A DNA stretch of 64,000 nucleotides, from assembly GCF_006715005.1 (NCBI RefSeq), contig NZ_VFMJ01000001.1:2108001-2172000 (forward strand), written 5' to 3'. Numbering within the stretch: the stretch's first letter is position 1; each line of letters begins with the position of its first letter. Both the position numbers and the translations under genes were made by a program. Below are positions 8,552 to 17,856 of this stretch, piece by piece. This DNA comes from Serratia marcescens. Lineage in GTDB: Bacteria; Pseudomonadota; Gammaproteobacteria; Enterobacterales; Enterobacteriaceae. Under the pieces are notes generated by a model that ran no database searches, had not been told where the DNA came from, and saw only the letters and a program-made list of their open reading frames with translations.

Positions 8552-9016
8552 ATGATCAAGCGTCTTCTCGTCGTTGCCGTCGCCGCCGTTACGCTGGCCG
8601 GCTGTGCCAATGAATCCATGTCCGGCGATGTCTACTCGTCCTCGCAGGCCAAGCAGGTGCAGAACGTCACCTACGGGACGCTGGTTTCCGTGCGTCCGGT
8701 TAAAATTCAGGGCGGCGAAGGCTCCAACGCCTTGGGGATGATCGGCGGCGCAGTGATTGGCGGCCTGTTGGGTAACACCGTCGGCGGCGGCACCGGCCGT
8801 ACCCTGGCTACCGCGGCAGGCGCTATCGCCGGCGGCGCGGCGGGCAACAGCATCGGTGAAGTGGCCGGCCGTACCTCAGGCTATGAGTTGGAAATCAAAA
8901 CCGACCAGAAAGAGAATATCGTGGTGGTACAGAAAGCGGGCGACACCAAGTTCAGCCCAGGCCAACGCGTGCGCATGGCGCGCATGGGCGACACCATCAC
9001 CGTCTCTCCGCTGTAA
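8552..9016 (+). CDS. slyB: Outer membrane lipoprotein SlyB
   Basis: A 154-aa lipoprotein: signal peptide MIKRLLVVAVAAVTLAGC with lipobox 'LAGC', then a glycine-zipper 2TM segment at about residues 70-115 (GMIGGAVIGGLLGNTVGG and AGAIAGGAAGNSIG). SlyB forms oligomeric rings that encapsulate outer membrane proteins under envelope stress and is part of the PhoPQ response. AGGAG at 8541-8545 precedes the ATG at 8552; the frame can be extended upstream but the lipobox requires this start. Preceded by a PhoP box and closed by a strong terminator; slyA converges on it. Confidence 0.95.
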   Translation: MIKRLLVVAVAAVTLAGCANESMSGDVYSSSQAKQVQNVTYGTLVSVRPVKIQGGEGSNALGMIGGAVIGGLLGNTVGGGTGRTLATAAGAIAGGAAGNSIGEVAGRTSGYELEIKTDQKENIVVVQKAGDTKFSPGQRVRMARMGDTITVSPL

Positions 9017-9038
9017 GTCAGTCAGCGACACACGGTAA

Positions 9039-9066
9039 ACCGGAGGCAAACGCCTCCGGTTTTATT
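9039..9066 (+). terminator. Terminator after slyB
   Basis: Perfect 9-bp stem ACCGGAGGC/GCCTCCGGT with a 4-nt loop and a TTTTATTTC tail. Confidence 0.88.
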
Positions 9067-9109
9067 TCTGATGCTGTGAAACTGTAATCGTAGAAAAATA
9101 AGAATATTA

Positions 9110-9541
9110 TTATTTGTTCTGCAGTTCGGTGATATTTTGTTCTAACTTGCCAATCAGCCCTACCAACAGATGCACTTCGTCGACGGTAATGCCGCTTAAA
9201 ATCTCACTGCGTGTAGACGTGATCACGCTGTCGACTTCCCTGATGATCGGATCGGCCGCTTCGGTCAGCTTGATGCGCTTCGCGCGGCGATCGTTGGCAC
9301 AGGTGTGACGTGTGATCAGCCCTTTCTCCTCCAATTGGTCCAGAGTACGAACCAGTGACGGTTGCTCGATACCGATCGCCTTGGCCAGCTGGATTTGCGA
9401 CTGCTCCGGCGGCAAACGATTGATATTGTGCAGGGTGACCCAATGCGTTTGGGTCAGCTCCAACGGCTTGAGCCGATGATCGATGAGCGCGCGCCAAACA
9501 CGAACTAATCGTGCTAAATCTGAACCTAATGTTGACTCCAC
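9110..9541 (-). CDS. slyA: Transcriptional regulator SlyA (MarR family)
   Basis: A 143-aa winged-helix regulator of the MarR family. The N-terminus ([19 protein letters not shown]) and the recognition region '[19 protein letters not shown]' followed by the wing '[15 protein letters not shown]' match SlyA of Enterobacteria. SlyA counter-silences H-NS-bound genes and responds to small aromatic carboxylates. The start codon is GTG (9541-9539), preceded on the minus strand by a strong TAAGGAGG. A 12-bp palindrome matching the SlyA recognition sequence lies 17 bp upstream, so autoregulation is likely. It is divergent from the ydhIJK efflux genes. Confidence 0.96.
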   Translation of the reverse strand: MESTLGSDLARLVRVWRALIDHRLKPLELTQTHWVTLHNINRLPPEQSQIQLAKAIGIEQPSLVRTLDQLEEKGLITRHTCANDRRAKRIKLTEAADPIIREVDSVITSTRSEILSGITVDEVHLLVGLIGKLEQNITELQNK

Positions 9542-9557
9542 TTACCCCTCCTTATAA

Positions 9558-9569
9558 TTAGCATGCTAA
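9558..9569. promoter_or_regulatory. SlyA box
   Basis: TTAGCATGCTAA is a perfect palindrome differing by one base from the published SlyA consensus TTAGCAAGCTAA. It lies just before the slyA ribosome binding site and within the slyA-ydhI intergenic region, placed to control slyA and perhaps the divergent operon. Confidence 0.78.
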
Positions 9570-9721
9570 CATTACCTCCCAGAGTTTAGACTATTTTGGG
9601 TAACTCACATTAAAAACACAAATGTATATAATGTATATTGTGGAAATAGCCACTGTTTTTGACTGCTATTGTTTAATCGTTATGCAAATATTCAACATAT
9701 TCACCCTTAGGGATTGTTAAT

Positions 9722-9958
9722 GTGAATACATCATGGTTACACGCCTCATCGCCCTTACCCGATTTGGTCCTGGGGGCATCGCTTTATTTTCCACCTATAT
9801 TTAAAGCTTTTTTGCTAGGACTGGTCTTATGGCTACTGATTCATCAGCTGCTGAGAGACTGGATGTATTCCGGTGAAATCTGGCATCCCATGTTGATGGA
9901 CCTGTCCATTTTCGTTCTGACCGTCAGCGGTTCCTTATGGATTTTAGCGAGTTGGTAA
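9722..9958 (+). CDS. ydhI: DUF1656 small membrane protein YdhI
   Basis: A 78-aa inner membrane protein with two hydrophobic segments (about residues 24-46 and 56-76) and the DUF1656 pattern '[21 protein letters not shown]'. DUF1656 proteins regularly accompany an HlyD-type adaptor and a FUSC-type permease in aromatic-acid efflux systems (AaeX-AaeA-AaeB type), which is what follows here. It starts at GTG 9722, has a weak ribosome binding site, and is separated from ydhJ by 3 bp. Confidence 0.88.
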   Translation: MNTSWLHASSPLPDLVLGASLYFPPIFKAFLLGLVLWLLIHQLLRDWMYSGEIWHPMLMDLSIFVLTVSGSLWILASW

Positions 9959-9961
9959 CCC

Positions 9962-10825
9962 ATGCAGCATAAAACATTAAAATACTTCTCTACGGTGATC
10001 GTCTGCGCCATTGCCGTCTGCGCCGGTTGGTGGCTATGGAATTATTATATGCAATCCCCATGGACCCGTGACGGAAAAGTGCGCGCAGAACTCGTCAATA
10101 TCACCCCTGAAGTCTCTGGAAGATTAGAGAAAATAAGCGCGAATGACAATCAATTCGTACCTGCGGGAAGTCTGATTTTTACCCTCGACCCGGTGCCCTA
10201 TCAGATCGCGCTGGACAATGCCGAGGCCGCGGTGGCAAAAGCGCAATCCGATTTGGCCAAGGCGGATCACGAGGCCGCCCGCCGCCGCGGTTTACCGCGC
10301 AACGTTATTTCCGCTGAAGATTTGGACGAGTCCAATTTAGCCGCGCAGGCAATGAAGGCCGCCTATAAAGCCGCCCTGGCCAACCTGGAACAGGCCAAAT
10401 GGAATTTGAGCAAAACCAAAATTTACGCGCCAACCGACGGCTATATCACCAACCTGCAGGCGCGGGTCGGCAACTACGCCAACGCCGGCACGCCACTGGT
10501 GGCGTTGGTGGATGTGCATTCGTTTTATGTGCTCGGTTATTTCGAAGAAACCAAGCTGAAACATATAAAAGAAGGCAATAAAGCCGACATCGTTTTATAT
10601 AACGGCAACACGCCGCTGCAGGGGGAAGTAGAGAGTATCGGCCGCGCCATTTACGATCAGAGCGTCGACAGCAGCAACGATCTATTAATGGACGTTAAAC
10701 CTAATGTTCCCTGGGTGCGTTTGGCTCAGCGCGTGCCGGTACGGATAAAATTGCTCAACGTGCCCGCCGATTTGACGCTGGTCGCCGGTACCACCTGCAC
10801 CATTTCGATTCATCAGCGGAACTAA
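9962..10825 (+). CDS. ydhJ: HlyD-family efflux adaptor YdhJ
   Basis: A 287-aa periplasmic adaptor with one N-terminal membrane anchor (residues 8-27), a split lipoyl/beta-barrel domain and an alpha-hairpin (about 85-145, Ala/Glu/Lys rich). 'WTRDGKVRAELVNITPEVSG' near residue 36 and 'TDGYITNLQARVGNYANAGT' near 158 are the usual adaptor signatures. It should link the YdhK permease to an outer-membrane channel encoded elsewhere, since no outer membrane factor lies in this operon. Middle gene of ydhI-ydhJ-ydhK. Confidence 0.93.
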   Translation: MQHKTLKYFSTVIVCAIAVCAGWWLWNYYMQSPWTRDGKVRAELVNITPEVSGRLEKISANDNQFVPAGSLIFTLDPVPYQIALDNAEAAVAKAQSDLAKADHEAARRRGLPRNVISAEDLDESNLAAQAMKAAYKAALANLEQAKWNLSKTKIYAPTDGYITNLQARVGNYANAGTPLVALVDVHSFYVLGYFEETKLKHIKEGNKADIVLYNGNTPLQGEVESIGRAIYDQSVDSSNDLLMDVKPNVPWVRLAQRVPVRIKLLNVPADLTLVAGTTCTISIHQRN

Positions 10826-10828
10826 AGT

Positions 10829-12859
10829 GTGAACCTGCCTTTTCTGGAGTGGAGCCGCACCCCCTGGGGTAAGGCGACCGGCGGCCAATGGCGCTATGCG
10901 CTGCGCAATTCGCTGGCGATGTGTCTGGCGCTGTGGGTCGCGTTCGTGCTCGAACTCGATGAACCCTATTGGGCGCTCACCTCCGCCGCGGTGGTGAGCT
11001 TCCCGACCATCGGTGGCGTGATCAGCAAAAGCATCGGCCGCATCTTCGGCAGCCTGGTGGGCGCCGCCGCCTCGGTGGCGATCGCCGGCCACTGCCTGAA
11101 CGACCCCTGGCTGTTTACGCTGTTCATCGCCGCCTGGATCGGGCTATGTACCTATATCTCCAACCATTACCAAAACAACGTCTCTTACGCGTTCGCGCTG
11201 GCGGGCTATACCGCCGCCATTATCGCCTTCGGTACGGTTAACGTCACCGATACCCAGCAGATTTTCGATATCGCGCAGGCGCGGGTTTGCGAAGTGATCA
11301 CCGGCATTCTGTGCGGCGGACTGATGATGATGATCCTGCCCAGCACCTCCGACGGCGAAGCCTTGCTGACCTCACTGCGGCGCATGCAGCTACGTCTGCT
11401 GGAACACGCCGCTATGCTGTGGCAGCCGGAGGTCACCGCGCAGATGCGCACCTCACACGAAGGCGTCATCGGCCAAATCCTGACCATGAACCTGCTGCGC
11501 ATTCAGGCGTTTTGGAGCCACTACCGCCTGCGTCGGCAAAATAATCTGCTCAACTATTTGCTGCACCAGCAGCTGCGTATTACCAGCGTCATTTCCAGCC
11601 TGCGCCGCATGCTGTTGAACTGGCCGGATCGTCCCGCCAATCTGATGCCGGTGCTGACGCAACTGCTGGACGAGCTGCGCGATCCCGCCACCGACAAGTA
11701 CCGTTTGGCGCGCCTGCTTCAGCAGATCGCCCCGCAAGATGCGGCGGACTACCGCCATCGCGCTTTCTGGCTGCGTCTGCGTGATTTCTGCTGGCTTTAC
11801 CTGCGCTGTAACCGCTGGCTGCTGCGCCTGGAAAGCGCCACGGCGGTCAGCGATCTCCAGCCGCCGCGCGTCACCTCGCTGGCGCGCCATACCGACAGCT
11901 ACGAAGCCGCCTATAACGGCCTGCGCACCTCTTTATGCATCGTGATCGGCTGCGCCTACTGGATCAACACGCAGTGGGACGCCGGCAGCGCGGCGCTGAC
12001 GCTCACCGCCATCAGCTGTGTGCTCTACTCTTCCACGCCTTCGCCGATCAACAGCGTCAGCACCTTGCTCAAGGCGGTGCTGCTGCTCTCGGTTGCCTGC
12101 TTTGTGGTGAAATTCGGCTTGATGATCCAGATTGACGACTTCTGGGTGTTCTGCGCCTTCCTGTTCCCGATCCTGGTGACCATGCAGATGCTCAAGCTGC
12201 AGAACCCGCCTTATGCCGCGCTCTGGGGGCAGCTGATCGTCTTTATGGGCTCGTTCCTGACCGTCAGTAACCCGCCGAGCTATGACTACCAGTCCTTCAT
12301 CAATGACAACATCGGTAAAATCGTCGGCGTGCTGCTGGCCGGGCTGGCGTTTCAGATCCTGCGCCCCAGCTCGGACAAACGCAAAAGCCGCCGCATTATC
12401 CGCGCGCTGCGGCGCGATTTTATCGATCAGTTGAGCAAAAAACCGCAGCAGAGCGAAAGCCAGTTCGAATCGCTGATCTACCATCGCATCAGCCAGCTTA
12501 ATCAGAGTCAGGATCAGGAGGCCCGCACCTGGCTGCTGCGCTGGGGCGTGGTACTGCTCAACTGCAGCCATATCGTCTGGCAGCTGCGCGACTGGCAGAC
12601 CCGTTCCGATCCGCTGTCGGCGGTGCGCAACGTCTGTATCCACTGCCTGCGCGGCATCATGACGGAGAAAGGCGTGCAGCACAGTTCGCTGGACGCCACG
12701 CTGCAAGAGCTGCAGCGCATGAGCAACGCGCTGGCGCACCACCCGGAACAGGCGGCGCGCGATTTGGCCGGGCTGATTTGGCGGCTTTACTGCTCGCTGC
12801 AACAGTTGCAACAGGCGATGGGCCAGCCTGCCGCAACGCCGGTCGTCAGCGGCGGCTGA
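10829..12859 (+). CDS. ydhK: FUSC-family efflux permease YdhK
   Basis: A 676-aa inner membrane protein of the fusaric acid resistance / aromatic acid exporter (FUSC, PET) family. Two membrane blocks of about five to six helices are visible (roughly residues 20-175 and 360-520), each followed by a soluble domain, the usual AaeB/YdhK layout. The substrate is unknown; the family exports aromatic carboxylic acids and related weak acids, and SlyA, encoded divergently, responds to such compounds. GTG start 3 bp after ydhJ, with no good separate ribosome binding site, indicates translational coupling. It ends one base before the sodC stop codon on the other strand. Confidence 0.93.
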   Translation: MNLPFLEWSRTPWGKATGGQWRYALRNSLAMCLALWVAFVLELDEPYWALTSAAVVSFPTIGGVISKSIGRIFGSLVGAAASVAIAGHCLNDPWLFTLFIAAWIGLCTYISNHYQNNVSYAFALAGYTAAIIAFGTVNVTDTQQIFDIAQARVCEVITGILCGGLMMMILPSTSDGEALLTSLRRMQLRLLEHAAMLWQPEVTAQMRTSHEGVIGQILTMNLLRIQAFWSHYRLRRQNNLLNYLLHQQLRITSVISSLRRMLLNWPDRPANLMPVLTQLLDELRDPATDKYRLARLLQQIAPQDAADYRHRAFWLRLRDFCWLYLRCNRWLLRLESATAVSDLQPPRVTSLARHTDSYEAAYNGLRTSLCIVIGCAYWINTQWDAGSAALTLTAISCVLYSSTPSPINSVSTLLKAVLLLSVACFVVKFGLMIQIDDFWVFCAFLFPILVTMQMLKLQNPPYAALWGQLIVFMGSFLTVSNPPSYDYQSFINDNIGKIVGVLLAGLAFQILRPSSDKRKSRRIIRALRRDFIDQLSKKPQQSESQFESLIYHRISQLNQSQDQEARTWLLRWGVVLLNCSHIVWQLRDWQTRSDPLSAVRNVCIHCLRGIMTEKGVQHSSLDATLQELQRMSNALAHHPEQAARDLAGLIWRLYCSLQQLQQAMGQPAATPVVSGG

Positions 12860-13384
12860 TCACTTGATCACGCCGCAGGCAAAGCGCTCGCCGCCACCGC
12901 CGAGCGGCAGTGGATGATCCGAGTTGTTATCGCCGCCAGCGTGCACCATCAGCGCCTTGCCCTCTATTTCGCTGATTTTTTTCAGCCGCGGCGCCAGCAC
13001 CGGGTAGTTAGCCATGCCGTCGGCGGTCACATAGATGGCCGGCAAATCGCCCAGGTGCCCGTCGGCGTACGGCCCGAGGTGTTTCCCGGTCTTTTGCGGG
13101 TCAAAATGCCCACCGGCCGCCAGCGCCGCCACCGCCTTGCCGTCCTTCATACCCGGCTCGCAGCTGCCTTTCTCATGCACGTGGAAACCGTGCACCCCGG
13201 CAGGCAACGCTTTCAGGCTTGGCGTGAACAGCAAGCCGTACGGCGTTTCGCTGATGACCACTTTACCGATATCCTGACCGATGCCCTGCCCGGTCACCAA
13301 GTTCATCTCCACGTCGACCGTCGCTGCCTGCGCGGCTCCACAGGCCATCAGGCCCAGCGCCGCATACCAATAACGTTTCATCAA
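12860..13384 (-). CDS. sodC: Periplasmic Cu,Zn superoxide dismutase
   Basis: A 174-aa SOD_Cu family enzyme with a signal peptide (about 20 residues ending AAQAA). Copper and zinc ligands are visible in 'HGFHVHEKGSC', 'GGHFDPQKTGKHLGPYADGH' (key His and Asp residues) and 'MVHAGGDNNSDHP'; the C-terminal 'GGGGERFACGVI' provides the disulfide Cys and the active-site Arg. It removes superoxide in the periplasm. Order ydhK-sodC is the same as in E. coli. Confidence 0.96.
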   Translation of the reverse strand: MMKRYWYAALGLMACGAAQAATVDVEMNLVTGQGIGQDIGKVVISETPYGLLFTPSLKALPAGVHGFHVHEKGSCEPGMKDGKAVAALAAGGHFDPQKTGKHLGPYADGHLGDLPAIYVTADGMANYPVLAPRLKKISEIEGKALMVHAGGDNNSDHPLPLGGGGERFACGVIK

Positions 13385-13622
13385 TCAGTCTCCTTAATGT
13401 CTATGCAGAGCTATCAGTATAGGAGAGCCAGCGCCGGCACTGTTAACCAACGCACAATCTCGCCAATTTGATTCGCACGCCTAATATTTAGGGCTAATAC
13501 TATTTCTACCGATGTTGGTCCTCTGACCAGCTGTCGTTCGGCTAACGTTGTTTCCCTGTTTCCACCGCCGACGCATGAGAGTTCACTCCCCGGCCAGGCG
13601 GCATAATTCATAAGGAACTGAT

Positions 13623-15467
13623 ATGGGCATCTTTAGCTATAAGGATTTGGACGAAAACGCGTCGAAAGCGCTGTTTTCCGACGCCTTGGCCATCTCCACC
13701 TACGCTTACCACAATATCGATAACGGCTTCGACGAAGGCTACCACCAGACCGGTTTCGGTCTTGGCCTGCCGCTGACGCTGATCACCGCGCTGATCGGCA
13801 GCACCCAATCGCAGGGCGGCCTGCCCGGCATTCCCTGGAACCCCGACTCCGAACAGGCCGCGCAGGAGACGGTGAACAATGCCGGCTGGTCGGTCATCAG
13901 CGCCGCGCAGCTGGGTTACGCCGGCAAAACCGATGCACGCGGCACCTATTACGGCGAGACCGCCGGTTACACCACCGCGCAGGCCGAGGTGCTGGGCAAA
14001 TATGACAGCGAAGGCAATCTCACCGCCATTGGCATCTCATTTCGCGGTACCAGCGGCCCGCGCGAGTCGCTGATCGGCGATACCATCGGCGATGTGATTA
14101 ACGATCTGCTGGCCGGTTTCGGGCCGAAAGGCTACGCTGACGGCTACACGCTGAACGCCTTCGGCAATCTGCTGGGCGACGTGGCGAAATTCGCGCAGGC
14201 GCACGGGCTGAGCGGCGAGGACGTAGTGGTCAGCGGCCACAGCCTCGGCGGGCTGGCGGTCAACAGCATGGCGGCGCAGAGCGACGCCAACTGGGGCGGC
14301 TTCTACGCGCAGTCCAACTATGTCGCCTTCGCCTCGCCGACCCAGTACGAAGCCGGCGGCAAGGTGATCAACATCGGCTACGAGAACGACCCGGTGTTCC
14401 GCGCGCTCGACGGCACCTCGCTAACCCTGCCGTCACTGGGCGTACACGATGCGCCGCACGCCTCCGCCACCAACAATATCGTCAACTTCAACGACCACTA
14501 CGCGTCGGACGCCTGGAACCTGCTGCCGTTTTCCATTCTCAACATTCCGACCTGGCTGTCGCACCTGCCGTTCTTCTATCAGGACGGGCTGATGCGGGTG
14601 CTGAACTCCGAGTTTTATTCGCTGACCGACAAGGACTCGACCATCATCGTCTCCAACCTGTCGAACGTGACGCGCGGCAATACCTGGGTGGAAGACCTGA
14701 ACCGCAACGCGGAAACGCACAGCGGACCGACGTTTATCATCGGCAGCGACGGCAATGATTTGATCAAGGGCGGCAAAGGCAACGACTATCTCGAGGGCCG
14801 CGACGGCGACGATATCTTCCGCGACGCCGGCGGCTATAACCTGATCGCCGGCGGCAAAGGCCACAATATCTTCGATACCCAACAGGCGTTGAAAAACACC
14901 GAGGTCGCCTACGACGGCAATACGCTTTACCTGCGCGACGCCAAAGGCGGTATTACGCTGGCAGACGACATCAGCACCCTGCGCAGCAAAGAAACCTCCT
15001 GGCTGATTTTCAGCAAAGAGGTGGATCATCAGGTGACCGCTGCGGGATTGAAATCGGACTCGGGCCTCAAAGCCTATGCCGCCGCCACCACCGGCGGCGA
15101 CGGCGATGACGTCCTGCAGGCTCGCAGCCACGACGCCTGGCTGTTCGGCAACGCCGGCAACGACACGCTGATCGGCCATGCCGGCGGCAACCTGACCTTC
15201 GTCGGCGGCAGCGGCGATGACATCCTGAAGGGCGCCGGCAACGGTAATACCTTCCTGTTCAGCGGCGATTTCGGCCGCGACCAGCTGTATGGTTTCAACG
15301 CCACCGATAAACTGGTGTTTATCGGTACCGAAGGCGCCAGCGGGAATATCCGCGACTATGCCACACAGCAAAACGACGATCTGGTGCTGGCCTTCGGCCA
15401 CAGCCAGGTCACGCTGATCGGCGTCTCGCTCGATCACTTCAACACCGATCAGGTGGTGTTGGCCTAA
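13623..15467 (+). CDS. lipA: Secreted triacylglycerol lipase LipA (family I.3)
   Basis: A 614-aa extracellular lipase matching the S. marcescens LipA. The N-terminal alpha/beta-hydrolase domain has the nucleophile in 'GHSLGG' (Ser207 counting Met1), with the acid and His of the triad expected in 'NIGYENDPVF' and 'NFNDHYASD'. Two glycine-rich RTX blocks bind calcium, at about 372-420 (GSDGNDLIKGGKGNDYLEG) and 494-560 (GGDGDDVL, GNAGNDTLIG, GGSGDDILKG). There is no N-terminal signal peptide; the end ...DQVVLA is the typical C-terminal type I secretion signal, and export is by the Lip ABC transporter, which is not in this window. AAGGA at 13612 precedes the ATG. It sits between sodC and ydhF, which are neighbours in E. 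coli. Confidence 0.97.
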   Translation: MGIFSYKDLDENASKALFSDALAISTYAYHNIDNGFDEGYHQTGFGLGLPLTLITALIGSTQSQGGLPGIPWNPDSEQAAQETVNNAGWSVISAAQLGYAGKTDARGTYYGETAGYTTAQAEVLGKYDSEGNLTAIGISFRGTSGPRESLIGDTIGDVINDLLAGFGPKGYADGYTLNAFGNLLGDVAKFAQAHGLSGEDVVVSGHSLGGLAVNSMAAQSDANWGGFYAQSNYVAFASPTQYEAGGKVINIGYENDPVFRALDGTSLTLPSLGVHDAPHASATNNIVNFNDHYASDAWNLLPFSILNIPTWLSHLPFFYQDGLMRVLNSEFYSLTDKDSTIIVSNLSNVTRGNTWVEDLNRNAETHSGPTFIIGSDGNDLIKGGKGNDYLEGRDGDDIFRDAGGYNLIAGGKGHNIFDTQQALKNTEVAYDGNTLYLRDAKGGITLADDISTLRSKETSWLIFSKEVDHQVTAAGLKSDSGLKAYAAATTGGDGDDVLQARSHDAWLFGNAGNDTLIGHAGGNLTFVGGSGDDILKGAGNGNTFLFSGDFGRDQLYGFNATDKLVFIGTEGASGNIRDYATQQNDDLVLAFGHSQVTLIGVSLDHFNTDQVVLA

Positions 15468-15481
15468 GGGTCGGCGTAAAA

Positions 15482-15518
15482 AAAGCCGGGCGCTTTCGCC
15501 GCCCGGCTTTCCTCTTTT
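15482..15518. terminator. Bidirectional terminator between lipA and ydhF
   Basis: Stem AAAGCCGGGCG/CGCCCGGCTTT with A-rich sequence on the left and TTTCCTCTTTTTT on the right, so it can stop transcription from both converging genes. Confidence 0.85.
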
Positions 15519-15530
15519 TTTTGCTCCGCC

Positions 15531-16427
15531 TTACGGCACGTCATACCCCAGCGCCGCCTTGCGAATGCGGAACCACTGCTGGCGGTTCAGCACCAGTTTC
15601 TGCGCCTTCAGCGCCGAGCGCACCCGCTCAATTTTGCCGGAGCCGATAATCGGCAGCGGCGATGACGGCAGGCGCATCACCCAGGCGTACACCACCTGCT
15701 CGATGGTCTCGGCGCCGATCTCTTGCGCCACCCGCTGCAGCTCGTCGCGCAGCGGCTGGAACTCGGCGTCGTTAAACAGGCGCCCGCCCCCCAGACAGGA
15801 CCAGGCCATCGGCTTGATACGCAGTTGCTGGCACTGGTCGAGCGTGCCGTCGAGAATGGCCGGTTGGTGAATCGGCGAAATCTCCACCTGGTTGGTGGCC
15901 AGCGAGAACGGCAGGCGCGACTGCAGCAGTTGGAACTGCGCGGGCGTAAAGTTGGAGACGCCGAAATGACGCACCTTGCCGCTTTTGTGCAACGCAACAA
16001 AGGCTTCGGCCACGTCGTCAGCGTCCATCAACGGATCCGGCCGGTGGATCAGCAACAGATCGAGGTAGTCGGTATGCAGATGGCGCAGCGACTGTTCCGC
16101 ACTCTGTACGATATGATCGCGATCGGTGATGTAATGGCCGATCGGGTTGCCGGGCTTGGCGGTAGTGGCGATGCCGCATTTGCTCACCAGTTCCAGCGAC
16201 TGACGCAGCGCCGGTTTCAGGCGCAGCGCGTCGCCGAATGCCTGTTCGCAGGCATAACCCCCATAGATATCCGCGTGATCGGCGGTGGTGACGCCCAGTT
16301 CGACATGCTGTTCGATGAACGTCAGCAGCTGCTGCGGCGACATGCCCCACTCCATCAACCGCCAGTAACCGCAAATCATGCGGGAAAATTCAGGCCCCTG
16401 CGGCGCGAGACGAATACGTTCTACCAT
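15531..16427 (-). CDS. ydhF: Aldo/keto reductase YdhF
   Basis: A 298-aa NAD(P)H-dependent oxidoreductase of the aldo-keto reductase superfamily. The catalytic Asp-Tyr-Lys-His set is visible: 'GVTTADHADIYGG' (Asp and Tyr), 'LVSKCG' (Lys) and 'LLLIHRPD' (His). The C-terminal cofactor segment 'LPIIGSGKIERVRSALKA' is typical. It is orthologous to E. coli YdhF, whose substrate is not established. In E. coli it follows sodC directly; here lipA intervenes. Confidence 0.94.
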   Translation of the reverse strand: MVERIRLAPQGPEFSRMICGYWRLMEWGMSPQQLLTFIEQHVELGVTTADHADIYGGYACEQAFGDALRLKPALRQSLELVSKCGIATTAKPGNPIGHYITDRDHIVQSAEQSLRHLHTDYLDLLLIHRPDPLMDADDVAEAFVALHKSGKVRHFGVSNFTPAQFQLLQSRLPFSLATNQVEISPIHQPAILDGTLDQCQQLRIKPMAWSCLGGGRLFNDAEFQPLRDELQRVAQEIGAETIEQVVYAWVMRLPSSPLPIIGSGKIERVRSALKAQKLVLNRQQWFRIRKAALGYDVP

Positions 16428-16526
16428 TGCGAAAACCTCATGACATTAGTTGTCAGCCAGCATACACAAGCCGGTGAGGCACAGGGAAGCGGTAAGCCAC
16501 ACGAACGTGCGGCAGATCAGGAAAGG

Positions 16527-16766
16527 TTAAAACAGCGACGGCTGTTCCGGCAGCGGCTCGTCGGGCGCTTTATTGGCGCGCTGCAGGCGCAGGAAGCGTT
16601 GACGGCACAGGCGCAGCACCTCGCGCTTTTGCGCGTCGCTCATGCTCATCCAGCCGAAGCGCTCCTCGCGGCTGCGCAGGCAGCCACGGCAGAATCCGCG
16701 ATCGTCGGCCTGGCAAATGCCGCGACACGGGCTGGGGATGTCGAAAAATTCAAGCTGCTGCGCCAC
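16527..16766 (-). CDS. ydhL: DUF1289 cysteine-rich protein YdhL
   Basis: A 79-aa protein with four conserved cysteines in 'CRGICQADDRGFCRGC' (pattern C-x3-C-x7-C-x2-C), followed by 'REERFGWMSMSDAQKREVL' typical of DUF1289 (quoted stretch is near residues 34-52). The cysteines suggest metal or Fe-S binding but the function is unknown. Same order (ydhF, ydhL) as E. coli. The LysR gene upstream ends 21 bp before its start, so the two may share a transcript. Confidence 0.9.
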   Translation of the reverse strand: MAQQLEFFDIPSPCRGICQADDRGFCRGCLRSREERFGWMSMSDAQKREVLRLCRQRFLRLQRANKAPDEPLPEQPSLF

Positions 16767-16787
16767 GGGGCCTCCTGCGTTCTCTTG

Positions 16788-17717
16788 CTAATTGAAGACG
16801 CCATCGCCGCCGCTGGCAAGTCCCTTTTCGCCATTGCGGCGAAAATAGTCGCGCAAATAGCGCAGCGCCTGGCGGCTTTTCTCCGGCATGTTGCGCTCGA
16901 GCGTCAACGCGTGCAGCCGCAGCGGTGCCGGCCGCCACTCCGGCAACAGCAGCAACAGCTCGCCGCGCTGCAGCTCATCGCCAATTTCATACAGCGGCTG
17001 AACGGAAATGCCCAGCCCGGCGCGGGTAAAGGCACGCATCACGTTCATGCTCTCGCTGACGATCTGCCCTTCCGCCAGCCGCAGCTTGACCTGCTGGCCG
17101 GACTGGTGCAGCAGGTCCAGGTAGGCCCCGCTGTAGCCGCTGGAGATCCAGCGGTGCTGGACCAAATCCTGCGGTTTTTCCGGCACGCCATTCTGGCTGA
17201 GATAACGCGGTGCGGCGCACAGCACCATCGGCCACGCCGTCAGCGGATGCGCAATCATATTGGCGTCCGCCAGCTGCCGGTTGGCCCGCAGCGCAATATC
17301 GACCCGCTGCTCTATCATATCGACGATGCGATCGTCCGCCAGCACCCGCAGCGTGAGCTTGGGATGCGCCTGCAACAGCGGCGATAACGCCTCCGCCAGC
17401 GAGCAACCGCCGATGCCGACCGGGGTGGCGATGCGCAGCTCGCCCACCAGCGTATCCCGCAGCTCCGCCAGCCGCTGCTCCGCCTGCTGCGCCTGTTGCA
17501 GCATCGCCTCGCAGCCGGGGTAGAACGCCGCCCCCGCCTCGGTCAGCGCCAGACGGCGGGTGGAGCGATGCAGCAGCGGCACCCCGAGCGCTTTCTCCAG
17601 CGAGCGCATGTGCTGGCTGACTGCCGATGGCGTCATGCCCAGCCGCCGCGCCGCGCCGGCCAGCGATCCCTCCGCCACCACGGTGGCAAATATCGCCATT
17701 CGATTGAGTTTATCCAC
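16788..17717 (-). CDS. LysR-family transcriptional regulator
   Basis: A 309-aa regulator with the LysR winged helix at residues 1-60 ('MAIFATVVAEGSLAGAARRL', then 'PSAVSQHMRSLEKALGVPLL'). The effector domain (about 90-300) belongs to the CrgA-like group, with 'IATPVGIGGCSL' and 'PRYLSQNGVPEKPQDL'. It is divergent from the NAD(P)-binding protein gene at 17857 across 139 bp, the usual arrangement for a LysR regulator and its target. The effector is unknown. Neither gene is at this position in E. coli. Confidence 0.9.
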   Translation of the reverse strand: MDKLNRMAIFATVVAEGSLAGAARRLGMTPSAVSQHMRSLEKALGVPLLHRSTRRLALTEAGAAFYPGCEAMLQQAQQAEQRLAELRDTLVGELRIATPVGIGGCSLAEALSPLLQAHPKLTLRVLADDRIVDMIEQRVDIALRANRQLADANMIAHPLTAWPMVLCAAPRYLSQNGVPEKPQDLVQHRWISSGYSGAYLDLLHQSGQQVKLRLAEGQIVSESMNVMRAFTRAGLGISVQPLYEIGDELQRGELLLLLPEWRPAPLRLHALTLERNMPEKSRQALRYLRDYFRRNGEKGLASGGDGVFN

Positions 17718-17856
17718 GATTATGAAGTTTTACTTAATCAAGAAAGCATGAATATGGCACTAATCACGGCTATTGTTAAGGGCTAGAGTAGAAACCACGC
17801 AGCAGGCACATCGGCCTGCTTCATGATACTGAACACATCCCCGAAGGAGCATACAG

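Noticed and set aside
15723..17387. 554-codon open frame opposite ydhF, ydhL and the LysR gene
   Set aside because: It spans three well-supported minus-strand genes and their gaps, with no family resemblance.
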